Source: JAVBTR01 sp031556065 (GTDB lineage: Bacteria; Bacillota; Clostridia; Christensenellales; Aristaeellaceae). Taken from it: a stretch of 64,000 nucleotides of DNA. The position numbers and the translations under genes were made by a program. Positions 26,034 to 33,119 of this stretch are shown here, one piece after another (within the stretch, counting starts at the first letter, position 1; each line of letters begins with the position of its first letter). The stretch is from NCBI GenBank assembly GCA_031556065.1, contig JAVBTR010000022.1, positions 1-64,000 on the forward strand, read 5' to 3'. The notes under the pieces were generated by a model, which was not told the origin of the DNA, searched no databases, and saw nothing but the letters and a program-made list of their open reading frames with translations.

Positions 26034-26063
26034 AAGGCGGAGAATACATTTATTCTCCGCCTT
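26034..26063. terminator. Stem-loop between pnp and M16 peptidase
   Basis: Arms 26034-26046 and 26051-26063 (13 bp, 4-base loop) lie just after the pnp stop. The T tract is weak on the minus strand, so it may be a partial terminator or processing/stability hairpin. Confidence 0.6.
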
Positions 26064-26077
26064 TTAAAACCAAGAAA

Positions 26078-28228
26078 TTATTTTCCGCTATCGCGGCGGG
26101 GAGGACGGGGACGATCGCCCATAGGCCGGGGCGCGGTGTTGTTTTCGTACACCATATCGTTGCGGATCAGGTTCACGCGGCCCTGTGCGTCGATCTCGTT
26201 GACCTTCACTTCTAATTCATCGCCAATGGAGAGCACGTCCTCGACCTTCTCCACGCGGGTATTAGCCAGCTTTGAAACGTGGATCATGCCATCCTTGCCA
26301 GGCAGCAGTTCAATAAACGCGCCGAAGTTCATAATGCGAACCACTTTGCCCATGAACACATCGCCCACTTCGATATCCTTGGCGATCCCTTCGATGATCT
26401 TGCGTGCCTTGGCGGCAGCTTCTTCATCGGGGGTGGCAATGAACACGCGGCCATCGTCTTCGATATCGATCTTCACGCCGGTTTCGGAAATGATCTTGTT
26501 AATCATCTTCCCGCCAGGTCCAATTACCTCACGAATCTTTTCGGGGTTAATGGTAAAGCGGATAATCTTAGGCGCAAACTTGCTTAGATGCTCCCGGGGC
26601 TGGCCCAGAGAATCCAGCATGATGCCCAGAATATGCAGGCGGCCTTCCAACGCTTGGGCAAGGGCCTGCTTCAGAATCGGTTCATCAATGCCTTTGATCT
26701 TAATATCCATCTGAATGGCGGTAATGCCGTTCATGGTACCGGCCACCTTAAAGTCCATATCGCCCAGGAAATCTTCCAGGCCCTGGATATCGGTCAACAC
26801 AGCTACTTTGTTGGATTCCGCATCTTTAATCAGGCCCATAGCCACGCCAGCCACAGGGGCATGGATCGGCACACCGGCATCCATCAGAGACAAGGTGGAG
26901 CCGCAAACGGAAGCCATAGAGGAAGAGCCGTTTGAGGAAAGGATTTCGCTTACTAAGCGCAGGGCATAGGGAAATTCCTGCTCAGTAGGGATCACAGGTT
27001 CCAAAGCCCGCTCCGCCAAAGCACCATGGCCAATCTCCCGGCGACCGGGGGACTTCAGTCTGCCTGCTTCGCCAGTGGCGTAGGGAGGCATGTTATAATG
27101 ATGCATATAGCGCTTGAATTCTTCATTAGACAGACCATCCAGCATCTGGGCTTCATTGGAGGAGCCAAGGGTGGTGATGGTCAGCGCTTGGGTTTGGCCA
27201 CGGGTGAAAATAGCGGAACCATGGGTGCGAGGCAAAATGCCGGTTTCACACCAGATGGGGCGCACTTCGGTAACCTTACGGCCATCGGGGCGGATACCTT
27301 CTTCGATGATCTTCTTGCGCATAATTTCCTTGTTCAGGTAATACAGCGCATCGCCGATCTCGTTTGCCCGTCCGGGGAAAATTTCAGCGAAATGTTCCTG
27401 GGTTTTGGCTTTGGCTTCTTCTTCGCGTGCCTGGCGCTCTTCGCGCACAAAGGTAGCAAAAGTGTTCACACACATATCGTAAGCGTATTCACGAACAGCA
27501 GCCTTAATATCGTCGCCGGTTACCACCAGGGTCACTTCGACTTTTTCTTTGCCGATTTCCGCAATAATAGCTTCTTGGAAAGCCACGATCTTTTTAATTT
27601 CTTCATGGGCATAGAGGATCGCTTCCAGCATCACATCTTCGGAAACTTCCTTAGCGCCCGCTTCCACCATTAAAACCGCTTCCTTGGTGCCGGAAACAAC
27701 CAGGTGCAGGTCGCTCTTTGCCCGCTGTGCTTCATCAGGCATCAAAACCAGTTCCCCATCCACACGGCCAACCAGCACAGAACCGGTAGGGCCGCCGAAA
27801 GGAATCTCAGACACGCAAAGAGCGATAGAGGAACCGATCATCGCCGGAATTTCCGGGGGCAGTTCCGGGTCAACGGACAAAGTAGTTGCAACCACCTGCA
27901 CATCATTGCGCATGCCCTTGGGGAACAAGGGGCGCAGGGGGCGGTCGATCAACCGGCAGGTCAAGGTCGCCTTTTCAGTGGGACGGCCTTCACGTTTAAT
28001 AAAGCCGCCGGGGATTTTGCCTACGGAGTAATGTTTTTCTTCGAAATCCACGCTTAAGGGGAAGAAATCCACCCCCTCCCGGGCTTTCTCGGACATGGTC
28101 GCGTTAACGATCACAACGGTGTCGCCATAGCGAACCAACGCGGAGCCTGCTGCCTGTTCGGCATACTTGCCGAATTCCAACGTCAGCGGACGTCCAGCCA
28201 ATTCCATGGTGTAAGACTTAAAATTCAT
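26078..28228 (-). CDS. pnp: Polynucleotide phosphorylase
   Basis: PNPase degrades RNA 3' to 5' using phosphate, releasing nucleoside diphosphates. The 716-aa protein has two RNase PH cores (about 1-225 and 320-550) with FFPLSVDFEEKHYSVGKIPGG region in the first and GRREIGHGALAERAL in the second, then a KH domain with VIGPGGKMINKI and an S1 domain with GKDGMIHVSKLA. ATG 28228 with AAGGAG upstream gives the usual start MNFKSYTMELAGR; the longer upstream frame overlaps the rpsO terminator and is rejected. It follows rpsO, the common arrangement. Confidence 0.97.
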   Translation of the reverse strand: MNFKSYTMELAGRPLTLEFGKYAEQAAGSALVRYGDTVVIVNATMSEKAREGVDFFPLSVDFEEKHYSVGKIPGGFIKREGRPTEKATLTCRLIDRPLRPLFPKGMRNDVQVVATTLSVDPELPPEIPAMIGSSIALCVSEIPFGGPTGSVLVGRVDGELVLMPDEAQRAKSDLHLVVSGTKEAVLMVEAGAKEVSEDVMLEAILYAHEEIKKIVAFQEAIIAEIGKEKVEVTLVVTGDDIKAAVREYAYDMCVNTFATFVREERQAREEEAKAKTQEHFAEIFPGRANEIGDALYYLNKEIMRKKIIEEGIRPDGRKVTEVRPIWCETGILPRTHGSAIFTRGQTQALTITTLGSSNEAQMLDGLSNEEFKRYMHHYNMPPYATGEAGRLKSPGRREIGHGALAERALEPVIPTEQEFPYALRLVSEILSSNGSSSMASVCGSTLSLMDAGVPIHAPVAGVAMGLIKDAESNKVAVLTDIQGLEDFLGDMDFKVAGTMNGITAIQMDIKIKGIDEPILKQALAQALEGRLHILGIMLDSLGQPREHLSKFAPKIIRFTINPEKIREVIGPGGKMINKIISETGVKIDIEDDGRVFIATPDEEAAAKARKIIEGIAKDIEVGDVFMGKVVRIMNFGAFIELLPGKDGMIHVSKLANTRVEKVEDVLSIGDELEVKVNEIDAQGRVNLIRNDMVYENNTAPRPMGDRPRPPRRDSGK

Positions 28229-28306
28229 GCCAATCTCCTTTTCTTCTTCGGGCCATTCTTTCGCCCTTTTCGTTCCGGCCCTTCTTTTTTCGTGAGACCG
28301 GCACAT

Positions 28307-28348
28307 AAAAAATCACCCAAGCAGGCACAATTTCATGCCTGCTTGGTG
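28307..28348 (-). terminator. Terminator after rpsO
   Basis: Arms 28314-28327 and 28336-28348 form a 13-bp stem (one bulge), followed on the minus strand by six T (28312-28307). It separates rpsO from pnp; pnp transcription must read through it or use a promoter inside. Confidence 0.8.
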
Positions 28349-28358
28349 TTTTTGCGTA

Positions 28359-28616
28359 TTACTTACGCAGGTTCAGCTGAGCAATCAGGGTACGGTAGGA
28401 TTCAATGTCCGTCTTCTTCAGGTAATCCAGAAGACCACGGCGCTGACCAACCATCAAAAGCAACCCGCGGCGGGAATGGTGATCCTTCTTGTTGAGCTTC
28501 AAATGCTCGTTCAAGTGGTTGATACGTTCCGTCAAAAGCGCGATCTGCACTTCGGGGGAACCGGTGTCACCTTCGTGGCGGCCATACTTTGCAATAACGT
28601 CCTGTTTGTTCATCAT
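28359..28616 (-). CDS. rpsO: 30S ribosomal protein S15
   Basis: S15 is a primary 16S rRNA-binding protein of the small subunit. From the ATG at 28616 it is 85 aa long, the family length, and includes the highly conserved HEGDTGSPEVQIALLTERI and HHSRRGLLLMVGQRR. GGAGG lies 8 bases upstream of 28616; the ORF's upstream ATG overlaps that SD. ATG 28613 is an equally possible start. It has its own promoter and leader, and is followed by a terminator and pnp, as in Bacillus. Confidence 0.95.
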   Translation of the reverse strand: MMNKQDVIAKYGRHEGDTGSPEVQIALLTERINHLNEHLKLNKKDHHSRRGLLLMVGQRRGLLDYLKKTDIESYRTLIAQLNLRK

Positions 28617-28619
28617 GGG

Positions 28620-28740
28620 TTCTTCCTCCATTTTTAGCCCTTTAAGGGCTTTTTATACGGCTAACGCCGTGGTTCCAATCGCCGTGAACAAAGCAGACCG
28701 TTGGAGTTTCGGCAAGCTGCGCACACGGTTCAATAAACCA
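28620..28740 (-). promoter_or_regulatory. rpsO leader, candidate S15 autoregulatory RNA
   Basis: About 120 bases between the promoter and SD hold two hairpins on the minus strand: ACGGC-GTTA-GCCGT and AGCCCTTAAAGGGCT, the latter directly before the SD. rpsO leaders in many bacteria bind S15 to repress translation, but I cannot match this one to a described S15 leader class. Confidence 0.4.
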
Positions 28741-28746
28741 TCGATT

Positions 28747-28775
28747 ATTGTAACACGGTTTGTCTTCTTTGTAAA
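28747..28775 (-). promoter_or_regulatory. rpsO promoter
   Basis: On the minus strand TTTACA (28775-28770) and TACAAT (28752-28747) with a 17-base spacer. Confidence 0.75.
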
Positions 28776-28797
28776 CCATTACATTTTTTATTTTATG

Positions 28798-28840
28798 AGA
28801 GGGAAGGGGTTCTTTTCGAAAAAAGGAACCCCTTCCCTCT
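28798..28840 (-). terminator. Terminator of the rimP-to-zinc-ribbon operon
   Basis: A 15-bp perfect stem (28798-28812 with 28826-28840), with loop A/T rich and a T/A-rich tract after it on the minus strand. It ends the large operon before the rpsO promoter. Confidence 0.75.
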
Positions 28841-28868
28841 CATACTCTCCCATCTAAGAAAACCAATA

Positions 28869-29720
28869 TTATCTTGACCTTGCACTTTTCAACGCGGCAA
28901 TCTGCAAATCCAGCGTTTTTGCCTTCGCCTTATCTTTCAACGCCGATCGAATGATACATACAATCGCAACTACACATGGGATAAGAAAAAAGCCACCCGT
29001 CAAAGAAGACACTACACCTGCTGAACCACCCAAAGAAATGCCAGCAAAAATCATCCAGACAAAAAATCCTGTAAAAACAAGAAGCAATACGCCGCTTAGC
29101 CATTCCATGAACTTATCACCAGAAGAATACGCTGGGGCACACTTATCTCGTTCCTTCTCCAATTTATCCAACTGCAAATCAATCGCTTGGATCGCATTTG
29201 CTTTTTCAAGAATCTTGTGATACGCTCGAATGTAGGGCATGCTGGCATCGTTAATTCCTACTACTTGCTCTTGGGGTGCCGTTTCCAATGCGTTTTGTAG
29301 CCACTTTAACACATCGGCGCTTGATGTCCGGCTATAATCATCTGTTTGTGTCGTTAGCGAAAGCTTTTGCTGAAACTTTACCGTTTGAATCCACAATCGG
29401 GTTTTTTCATTGGTGTAATTCTCATCCTTCAATATAATGCATGTGAAGCGCTGGCTCACCACCGTAGCCATGCCTAGCCAGCCACGATAGTCATGAGGGT
29501 ATTGCTCGGTTAGCATTTGGTATGCAGCAAAGGCCTTTTTCGCTTCGCCCAGCTTCATAAGCGTATGGGCGTTCACAAGCCGTTCATCCCCATCGCTTAG
29601 CTTTTCCACAGAAGGCAACTTCGCCTTTGTGCCGCAAAAGGAACAAAACGCCATTACCATATCATCATTTATTTGTAATGAGCCCCCGCAGGCCTCGCAT
29701 TTATATGCCGCCGGTTTCAT
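28869..29720 (-). CDS. Zinc-ribbon membrane protein of unknown function
   Basis: A 283-aa protein beginning with a zinc ribbon, CEACGGSLQ ... AFCSFCGTKA (two CxxC pairs about residues 9-31). A helical TPR-like region follows (HTLMKLGEAKKAFAAYQMLT ... YPHDYRGWLGMA), then two adjacent membrane helices near 205-260 and a short coiled tail. Comparable clostridial proteins are annotated only by their ribbon. It starts within the ribF stop (ATGA overlap), so it is translated with the large translation/riboflavin operon; it is not part of the Bacillus version of this cluster. Function not known. Confidence 0.7.
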   Translation of the reverse strand: MKPAAYKCEACGGSLQINDDMVMAFCSFCGTKAKLPSVEKLSDGDERLVNAHTLMKLGEAKKAFAAYQMLTEQYPHDYRGWLGMATVVSQRFTCIILKDENYTNEKTRLWIQTVKFQQKLSLTTQTDDYSRTSSADVLKWLQNALETAPQEQVVGINDASMPYIRAYHKILEKANAIQAIDLQLDKLEKERDKCAPAYSSGDKFMEWLSGVLLLVFTGFFVWMIFAGISLGGSAGVVSSLTGGFFLIPCVVAIVCIIRSALKDKAKAKTLDLQIAALKSARSR

Positions 29721-30640
29721 TGCGCCACTTCCCTATCAAAAAACGTCCATGCCTGCTCAATATCTTTTATGATCTGCTCCTTAAGCGCATCAGCACTTTC
29801 AAACTTCACTTCCGGGCGGAGAAAATCCAAGAAGGAGATTCTTACCTTCTTATCATACAATTCCACATTACCTGTCAGCACATGGGCTTCCACCGTAGCA
29901 TGGCCTTGGGGGAGGGTAGGATGCTTACCTACATTAAGCACACAAGGAAAGACCTTTTCCCCTTCCCGTAAAAGGGCCGTATACACCCCAAAGCGGGGAA
30001 TGGCTTTCTTCATTGGAAGCCCGATGTTCGCCGTGGGGAACCCCAGCGTCCGGCCGATCCGCTTGCCCACTTCCACCCTGCCGGTAATACCATAGGCCCT
30101 GGTCAAAAGGGTGTTGGCTTCCATCATCCGGCCTTGGTTAAGCAAATCCCTTATGCGGGTAGAGGAAACCGTTTCCCCCTCCCACTGAACAGGCGGAAGA
30201 ATGTAGGCCTCATAACCATATTCTTTTTCCTTTTCCTTTAAGAAAGCCCCATTGCCCAGGCCCTTTTTGCCAAAGGAATAATTAAATCCCACCACAATGG
30301 CCTTGGGTTTAAACCAGCAAACCATTTGGCCAAGAAAATCCTCCGGCGTAATATCAGCAGTCGTTTTAGTAAAGGGCAACACGCAAAGGGTATCCACATG
30401 AAGCTTTGCCATGGCCTTGGCCCGCTCTGTAAGCGTTGTAAGCATAGGCGGCATCTTTTCAGGCTGCAAGACGCTTAAAGGATGCTTATCAAAGGTACAT
30501 ACCGTAACAGGTAAGTCCCACTCCTCTTTCAAGGCAAGTGCCTGCTCCACCAGTACCCGATGGCCCATGTGCACCCCATCAAACATGCCCAGCACCAAAA
30601 TGCTTTGTTCTACACTTTCCGGTTTAAAGATCAAACGCAT
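29717..30640 (-). CDS. ribF: Bifunctional riboflavin kinase / FAD synthetase
   Basis: RibF phosphorylates riboflavin to FMN and adenylylates FMN to FAD. The 307-aa protein has an N-terminal nucleotidyltransferase domain with FDGVHMGH (about 20-27) and STRIRDLLNQG, and a C-terminal kinase domain with GRTLGFPTANIGL and FGVYTALL. GAGGAG precedes the ATG at 30640, which lies inside the truB 3' end. It belongs to the truB-ribF couplet found in many Firmicutes. Confidence 0.95.
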   Translation of the reverse strand: MRLIFKPESVEQSILVLGMFDGVHMGHRVLVEQALALKEEWDLPVTVCTFDKHPLSVLQPEKMPPMLTTLTERAKAMAKLHVDTLCVLPFTKTTADITPEDFLGQMVCWFKPKAIVVGFNYSFGKKGLGNGAFLKEKEKEYGYEAYILPPVQWEGETVSSTRIRDLLNQGRMMEANTLLTRAYGITGRVEVGKRIGRTLGFPTANIGLPMKKAIPRFGVYTALLREGEKVFPCVLNVGKHPTLPQGHATVEAHVLTGNVELYDKKVRISFLDFLRPEVKFESADALKEQIIKDIEQAWTFFDREVAQ

Positions 30641-31527
30641 CCGTTTTTCTCCTCGTATACCATGGTACGGTAGCGCACCACATCATCCTGTAAATGGGCT
30701 ATGCCCATAAAGCAATCGTTCATATATAGCCGAAATGGCCTGTCCGGCAAACCGTCGAAGGCATCCGCCGGCATCTTTGCGCCATTAATGGCAGGCTTCC
30801 AAAGCTTTTTAGGCACCTCTACTCTTGGCATATGCTTTAGAGGCATATCCATAGGAAGCAGCTTTTCTATAAGGCTGCCCTCGTCCTTATAGGCTTTGAT
30901 TTCTTCAAGGGTCATGGCTGTTTCTAAGTCAAAGGCGCCTGTTTTCATTCTTAGTAAAAACCTCATATGGGCAGGGCAGTCAAGAGCCAATCCCATATCA
31001 TGGCACAAGGTTCTTACATATGTGCCCCGGCCGCAATCTACTTTCAGCATAAACCCATCGGGCCCTGTCTGTTCAAGCAAGGTAAGCTTATCCACCTGGA
31101 TTTCCCTTTTGGGGACTTCCACCTCTTCACCCTTCCGGGCCAGTTCATAAAGCGGTCTGCCGTTTTGCTTAATGGCGCTGAATGCGCTGGGGGTCTGGGT
31201 AATGGTGCCCAGGAACTGGTGTAAAATTCCTTCTACCTGCGCCCTGGTAGGCAAACCGTCCGAAAAAGCAATTACCTGGCCCTGGGCATCCTGGGTATCG
31301 GTGGCAGCACCGAAGGCAATTTCCGCCATGTAGGTTTTTTCTTTATCAGCCAGATAATCAAAAAGACGAGCGGCACGCCCAACCATAATGGGAAGCACGC
31401 CCGACGCTTCTGGGTCCAGGGTACCGGCATGGCCGATTTTCTCCTTGCCTAGTTGGCTTTTCACAAACCCCACCACTGCCGCCGAGGACATTCCCGGAGG
31501 CTTAAGCACATTTAAAAAACCATTCAT
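30631..31527 (-). CDS. truB: tRNA pseudouridine(55) synthase TruB
   Basis: TruB makes pseudouridine 55 in the T-loop of all tRNAs. Starting at ATG 31527 the protein is 298 aa and opens MNGFLNVLKPPGMSS; the catalytic Asp is residue 38 in HAGTLDPEASGVLP. Other marks are KTYMAEIAFGAATDTQD and GTYVRTLCHDMG, with a C-terminal PUA-like end. Upstream in-frame starts lie within the nrnA gene; the SD CGGAG fits 31527. It overlaps ribF by ten bases. Confidence 0.95.
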   Translation of the reverse strand: MNGFLNVLKPPGMSSAAVVGFVKSQLGKEKIGHAGTLDPEASGVLPIMVGRAARLFDYLADKEKTYMAEIAFGAATDTQDAQGQVIAFSDGLPTRAQVEGILHQFLGTITQTPSAFSAIKQNGRPLYELARKGEEVEVPKREIQVDKLTLLEQTGPDGFMLKVDCGRGTYVRTLCHDMGLALDCPAHMRFLLRMKTGAFDLETAMTLEEIKAYKDEGSLIEKLLPMDMPLKHMPRVEVPKKLWKPAINGAKMPADAFDGLPDRPFRLYMNDCFMGIAHLQDDVVRYRTMVYEEKNGCV

Positions 31528-31528
31528 T

Positions 31529-32512
31529 CTACAACTCCGATAAGTGCTCTTCAATTAATTCGAGCATGGTTTCTACTGCTTGTTCCATAGGGCATTCAAG
31601 GGTACAGCCAGCCGCCAGAGCGTGACCGCCGCCGCCTAGCTTTTTCGCAATAGCCGACACATCCGCCGGGGGAAGCGCCCTAAGGGAGAACTTAATATCC
31701 CCCTGTTCGGTTTCCCTGGCCAAAAAGGCAACCTGAATACCAATGGTGTCAATGCCGAAGTTCACCACCGCGTCGGAATGTTCCGGCAGGGCGTTGCACT
31801 TTTGAAAATCCTGCCAAGATAAGGTCATCCCAGCCACACAATTATCCTGGTAAAAGTGTAAGCTCTTTAATGCCCTGGCCAAAAGCATGGTCTGGGCACG
31901 GCTTCTTTGCCGAAACAATATACGGTTCATGGCATTTATATGGATAGGATATGCCATTAAGTCCGCCATAATGGCGAAGGCTTCCGCCGAAGTATTATCG
32001 AAGCTGAAATTACCCGTATCGGTACTGATGGCCGTGTAAAGGCACCGGGCCATTTCCATATCCATAGGCACGCTGAGCATGTTGATCAGTTCATAGGCCA
32101 AAACACCCGTGGCGCAAGCGTTGCCGTCTACCGCGTTAATCATGGCAAATCCTGGGTTGGTGTGATGATGATCGATTTGGCAGGTCACCTTCGCGGCCCT
32201 GAAAACAGGCAGCAAATCCCCCATGCGCAATTCATCCGAGATGTCCACCCCAAATGCCAGGTCATAGCTTCCTGCAGCCTTGCCAGTGCTAATCCTCTCT
32301 GCGCCCTTTAAAAACAAAAGGTTATCGGGAATTTTATCACTGCAGGCGCAGGTTACATTTTTGCCAAGCTTTTTAAGCGCCAGATAAATCCCCATAGCGC
32401 TTCCCACCGTATCCCCATCCGGGGAGATATGGCAGATCAAAAGAATATCGTCCGCTTTTAGGATCGCCTCCCCCATTTCCTTGGGGATGCGCTTAACGCC
32501 CTTTTGTATCAA
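31529..32512 (-). CDS. nrnA: DHH/DHHA1 phosphoesterase, NrnA type (nanoRNase / pAp phosphatase)
   Basis: The 327-aa protein carries the DHH-family metal motifs: HISPDGDTVGSA (about 28-39), FGVDISD, QIDHHHTNPGF and TGNFSFDNTS, and a C-terminal DHHA1 domain with GGGGHALAAGC. NrnA enzymes degrade 2-5-mer RNAs and dephosphorylate pAp; assignment is by family and by its usual place between rbfA and truB in Clostridia. It starts with TTG at 32512 overlapping the rbfA stop (TTGA). Confidence 0.88.
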   Translation of the reverse strand: MIQKGVKRIPKEMGEAILKADDILLICHISPDGDTVGSAMGIYLALKKLGKNVTCACSDKIPDNLLFLKGAERISTGKAAGSYDLAFGVDISDELRMGDLLPVFRAAKVTCQIDHHHTNPGFAMINAVDGNACATGVLAYELINMLSVPMDMEMARCLYTAISTDTGNFSFDNTSAEAFAIMADLMAYPIHINAMNRILFRQRSRAQTMLLARALKSLHFYQDNCVAGMTLSWQDFQKCNALPEHSDAVVNFGIDTIGIQVAFLARETEQGDIKFSLRALPPADVSAIAKKLGGGGHALAAGCTLECPMEQAVETMLELIEEHLSEL

Positions 32513-32871
32513 TCGTTTTCAGACCCTTCTGTGTTTGCATCCTTTAAAACCTTGGCAATATGCACGCCATACTCAATGTTCTTATCGTCCACAAAGCTTA
32601 GCTCCGGTGCGTAGCGGATCAGAATATTTCTGCCTAGCTCCTTGCGGATAAACCCCGCCGCGCTCTTAAGCGCCGCCAGCATAGGTGCCCGCTTATCGTC
32701 CTCCAGATTGGACACAAAGATTTTCGCAAACCGTAAATCCCGCGTCACATCCGCCCTTGTAATAGAATAGGTGCCGGCAATCCGGGGATCGTTCAAATCC
32801 TCCCGAATGATCCGATCCACTTCCCTGCGCACTTCTTCCGAAATACGGTCGATCCGTTGAAAATTCGCCAT
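32509..32871 (-). CDS. rbfA: 30S ribosome-binding factor A
   Basis: RbfA binds the 30S subunit in late 16S rRNA maturation. From ATG 32871 (AAGGAG upstream) it is 120 aa, with FQRIDRISEEVRREVDRII and the KH-like core KIFVSNLEDDK. An in-frame ATG at 32925 would put the start inside the hairpin 32896-32937 and has no SD. It follows infB after a 248-base spacer with structured elements, unusual for this otherwise tight cluster. Confidence 0.93.
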   Translation of the reverse strand: MANFQRIDRISEEVRREVDRIIREDLNDPRIAGTYSITRADVTRDLRFAKIFVSNLEDDKRAPMLAALKSAAGFIRKELGRNILIRYAPELSFVDDKNIEYGVHIAKVLKDANTEGSEND

Positions 32872-32895
32872 TTGACGCTCCTTAATAAAATAATC

Positions 32896-32937
32896 GCGGA
32901 AACCCCTTTTCTTTTGAAAAAGCAAAGGGGTTTCCGC
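32896..32937 (-). other. Stem-loop upstream of rbfA
   Basis: A 14-bp perfect stem (32896-32909 with 32924-32937) and 14-base A/T-rich loop, 25 bases before the rbfA start. On the minus strand the bases after it are only weakly T-rich, so it may be a partial attenuator or processing site between infB and rbfA. Confidence 0.6.
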
Positions 32938-32954
32938 ACCTTCCCCAAAAGAAA

Positions 32955-33119
32955 ACTTGAAGGGGGCCTTCTTTTAACTAACCTGGATCCGATTGCAAGA
33001 ACGATCAAAAAGGTTCAAATGTGGTTGAAGCGGAATTCCGTCCGCCAGAGGCTTACTAATGGTAAGCCAACAAGGCGAAATTCCAGTGAAGCCGCAGATG
33101 GGCTTTTTTCATCGTTCGC
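32955..33119. other. Structured infB-rbfA spacer, candidate RNA element
   Basis: Nested complementary segments 33032-33037/33079-33084 (GGAATT/AATTCC), 33043-33046/33074-33077 and 33050-33056/33062-33068 (GGCTTAC/GTAAGCC) make one long stem-loop. Next to it lie a terminator-like AAGCC/GGCTT hairpin with a T6 run on the plus strand (about 33089-33109) and a GAAGG-GGG-CCTTC hairpin near 32960 with T-rich flanks on both strands. No known RNA family is recognised. Confidence 0.45.

Noticed and set aside
28632..28857. Plus-strand ORF over the rpsO promoter region
   Set aside because: It reads through the rpsO promoter, leader and terminator; no SD.
33053..33109. 18-codon minus-strand ORF (starts ATGAAAAAAGCC) just after infB
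   Set aside because: No SD; its codons coincide with the arms of the stem-loop, so the RNA structure explains the sequence better.
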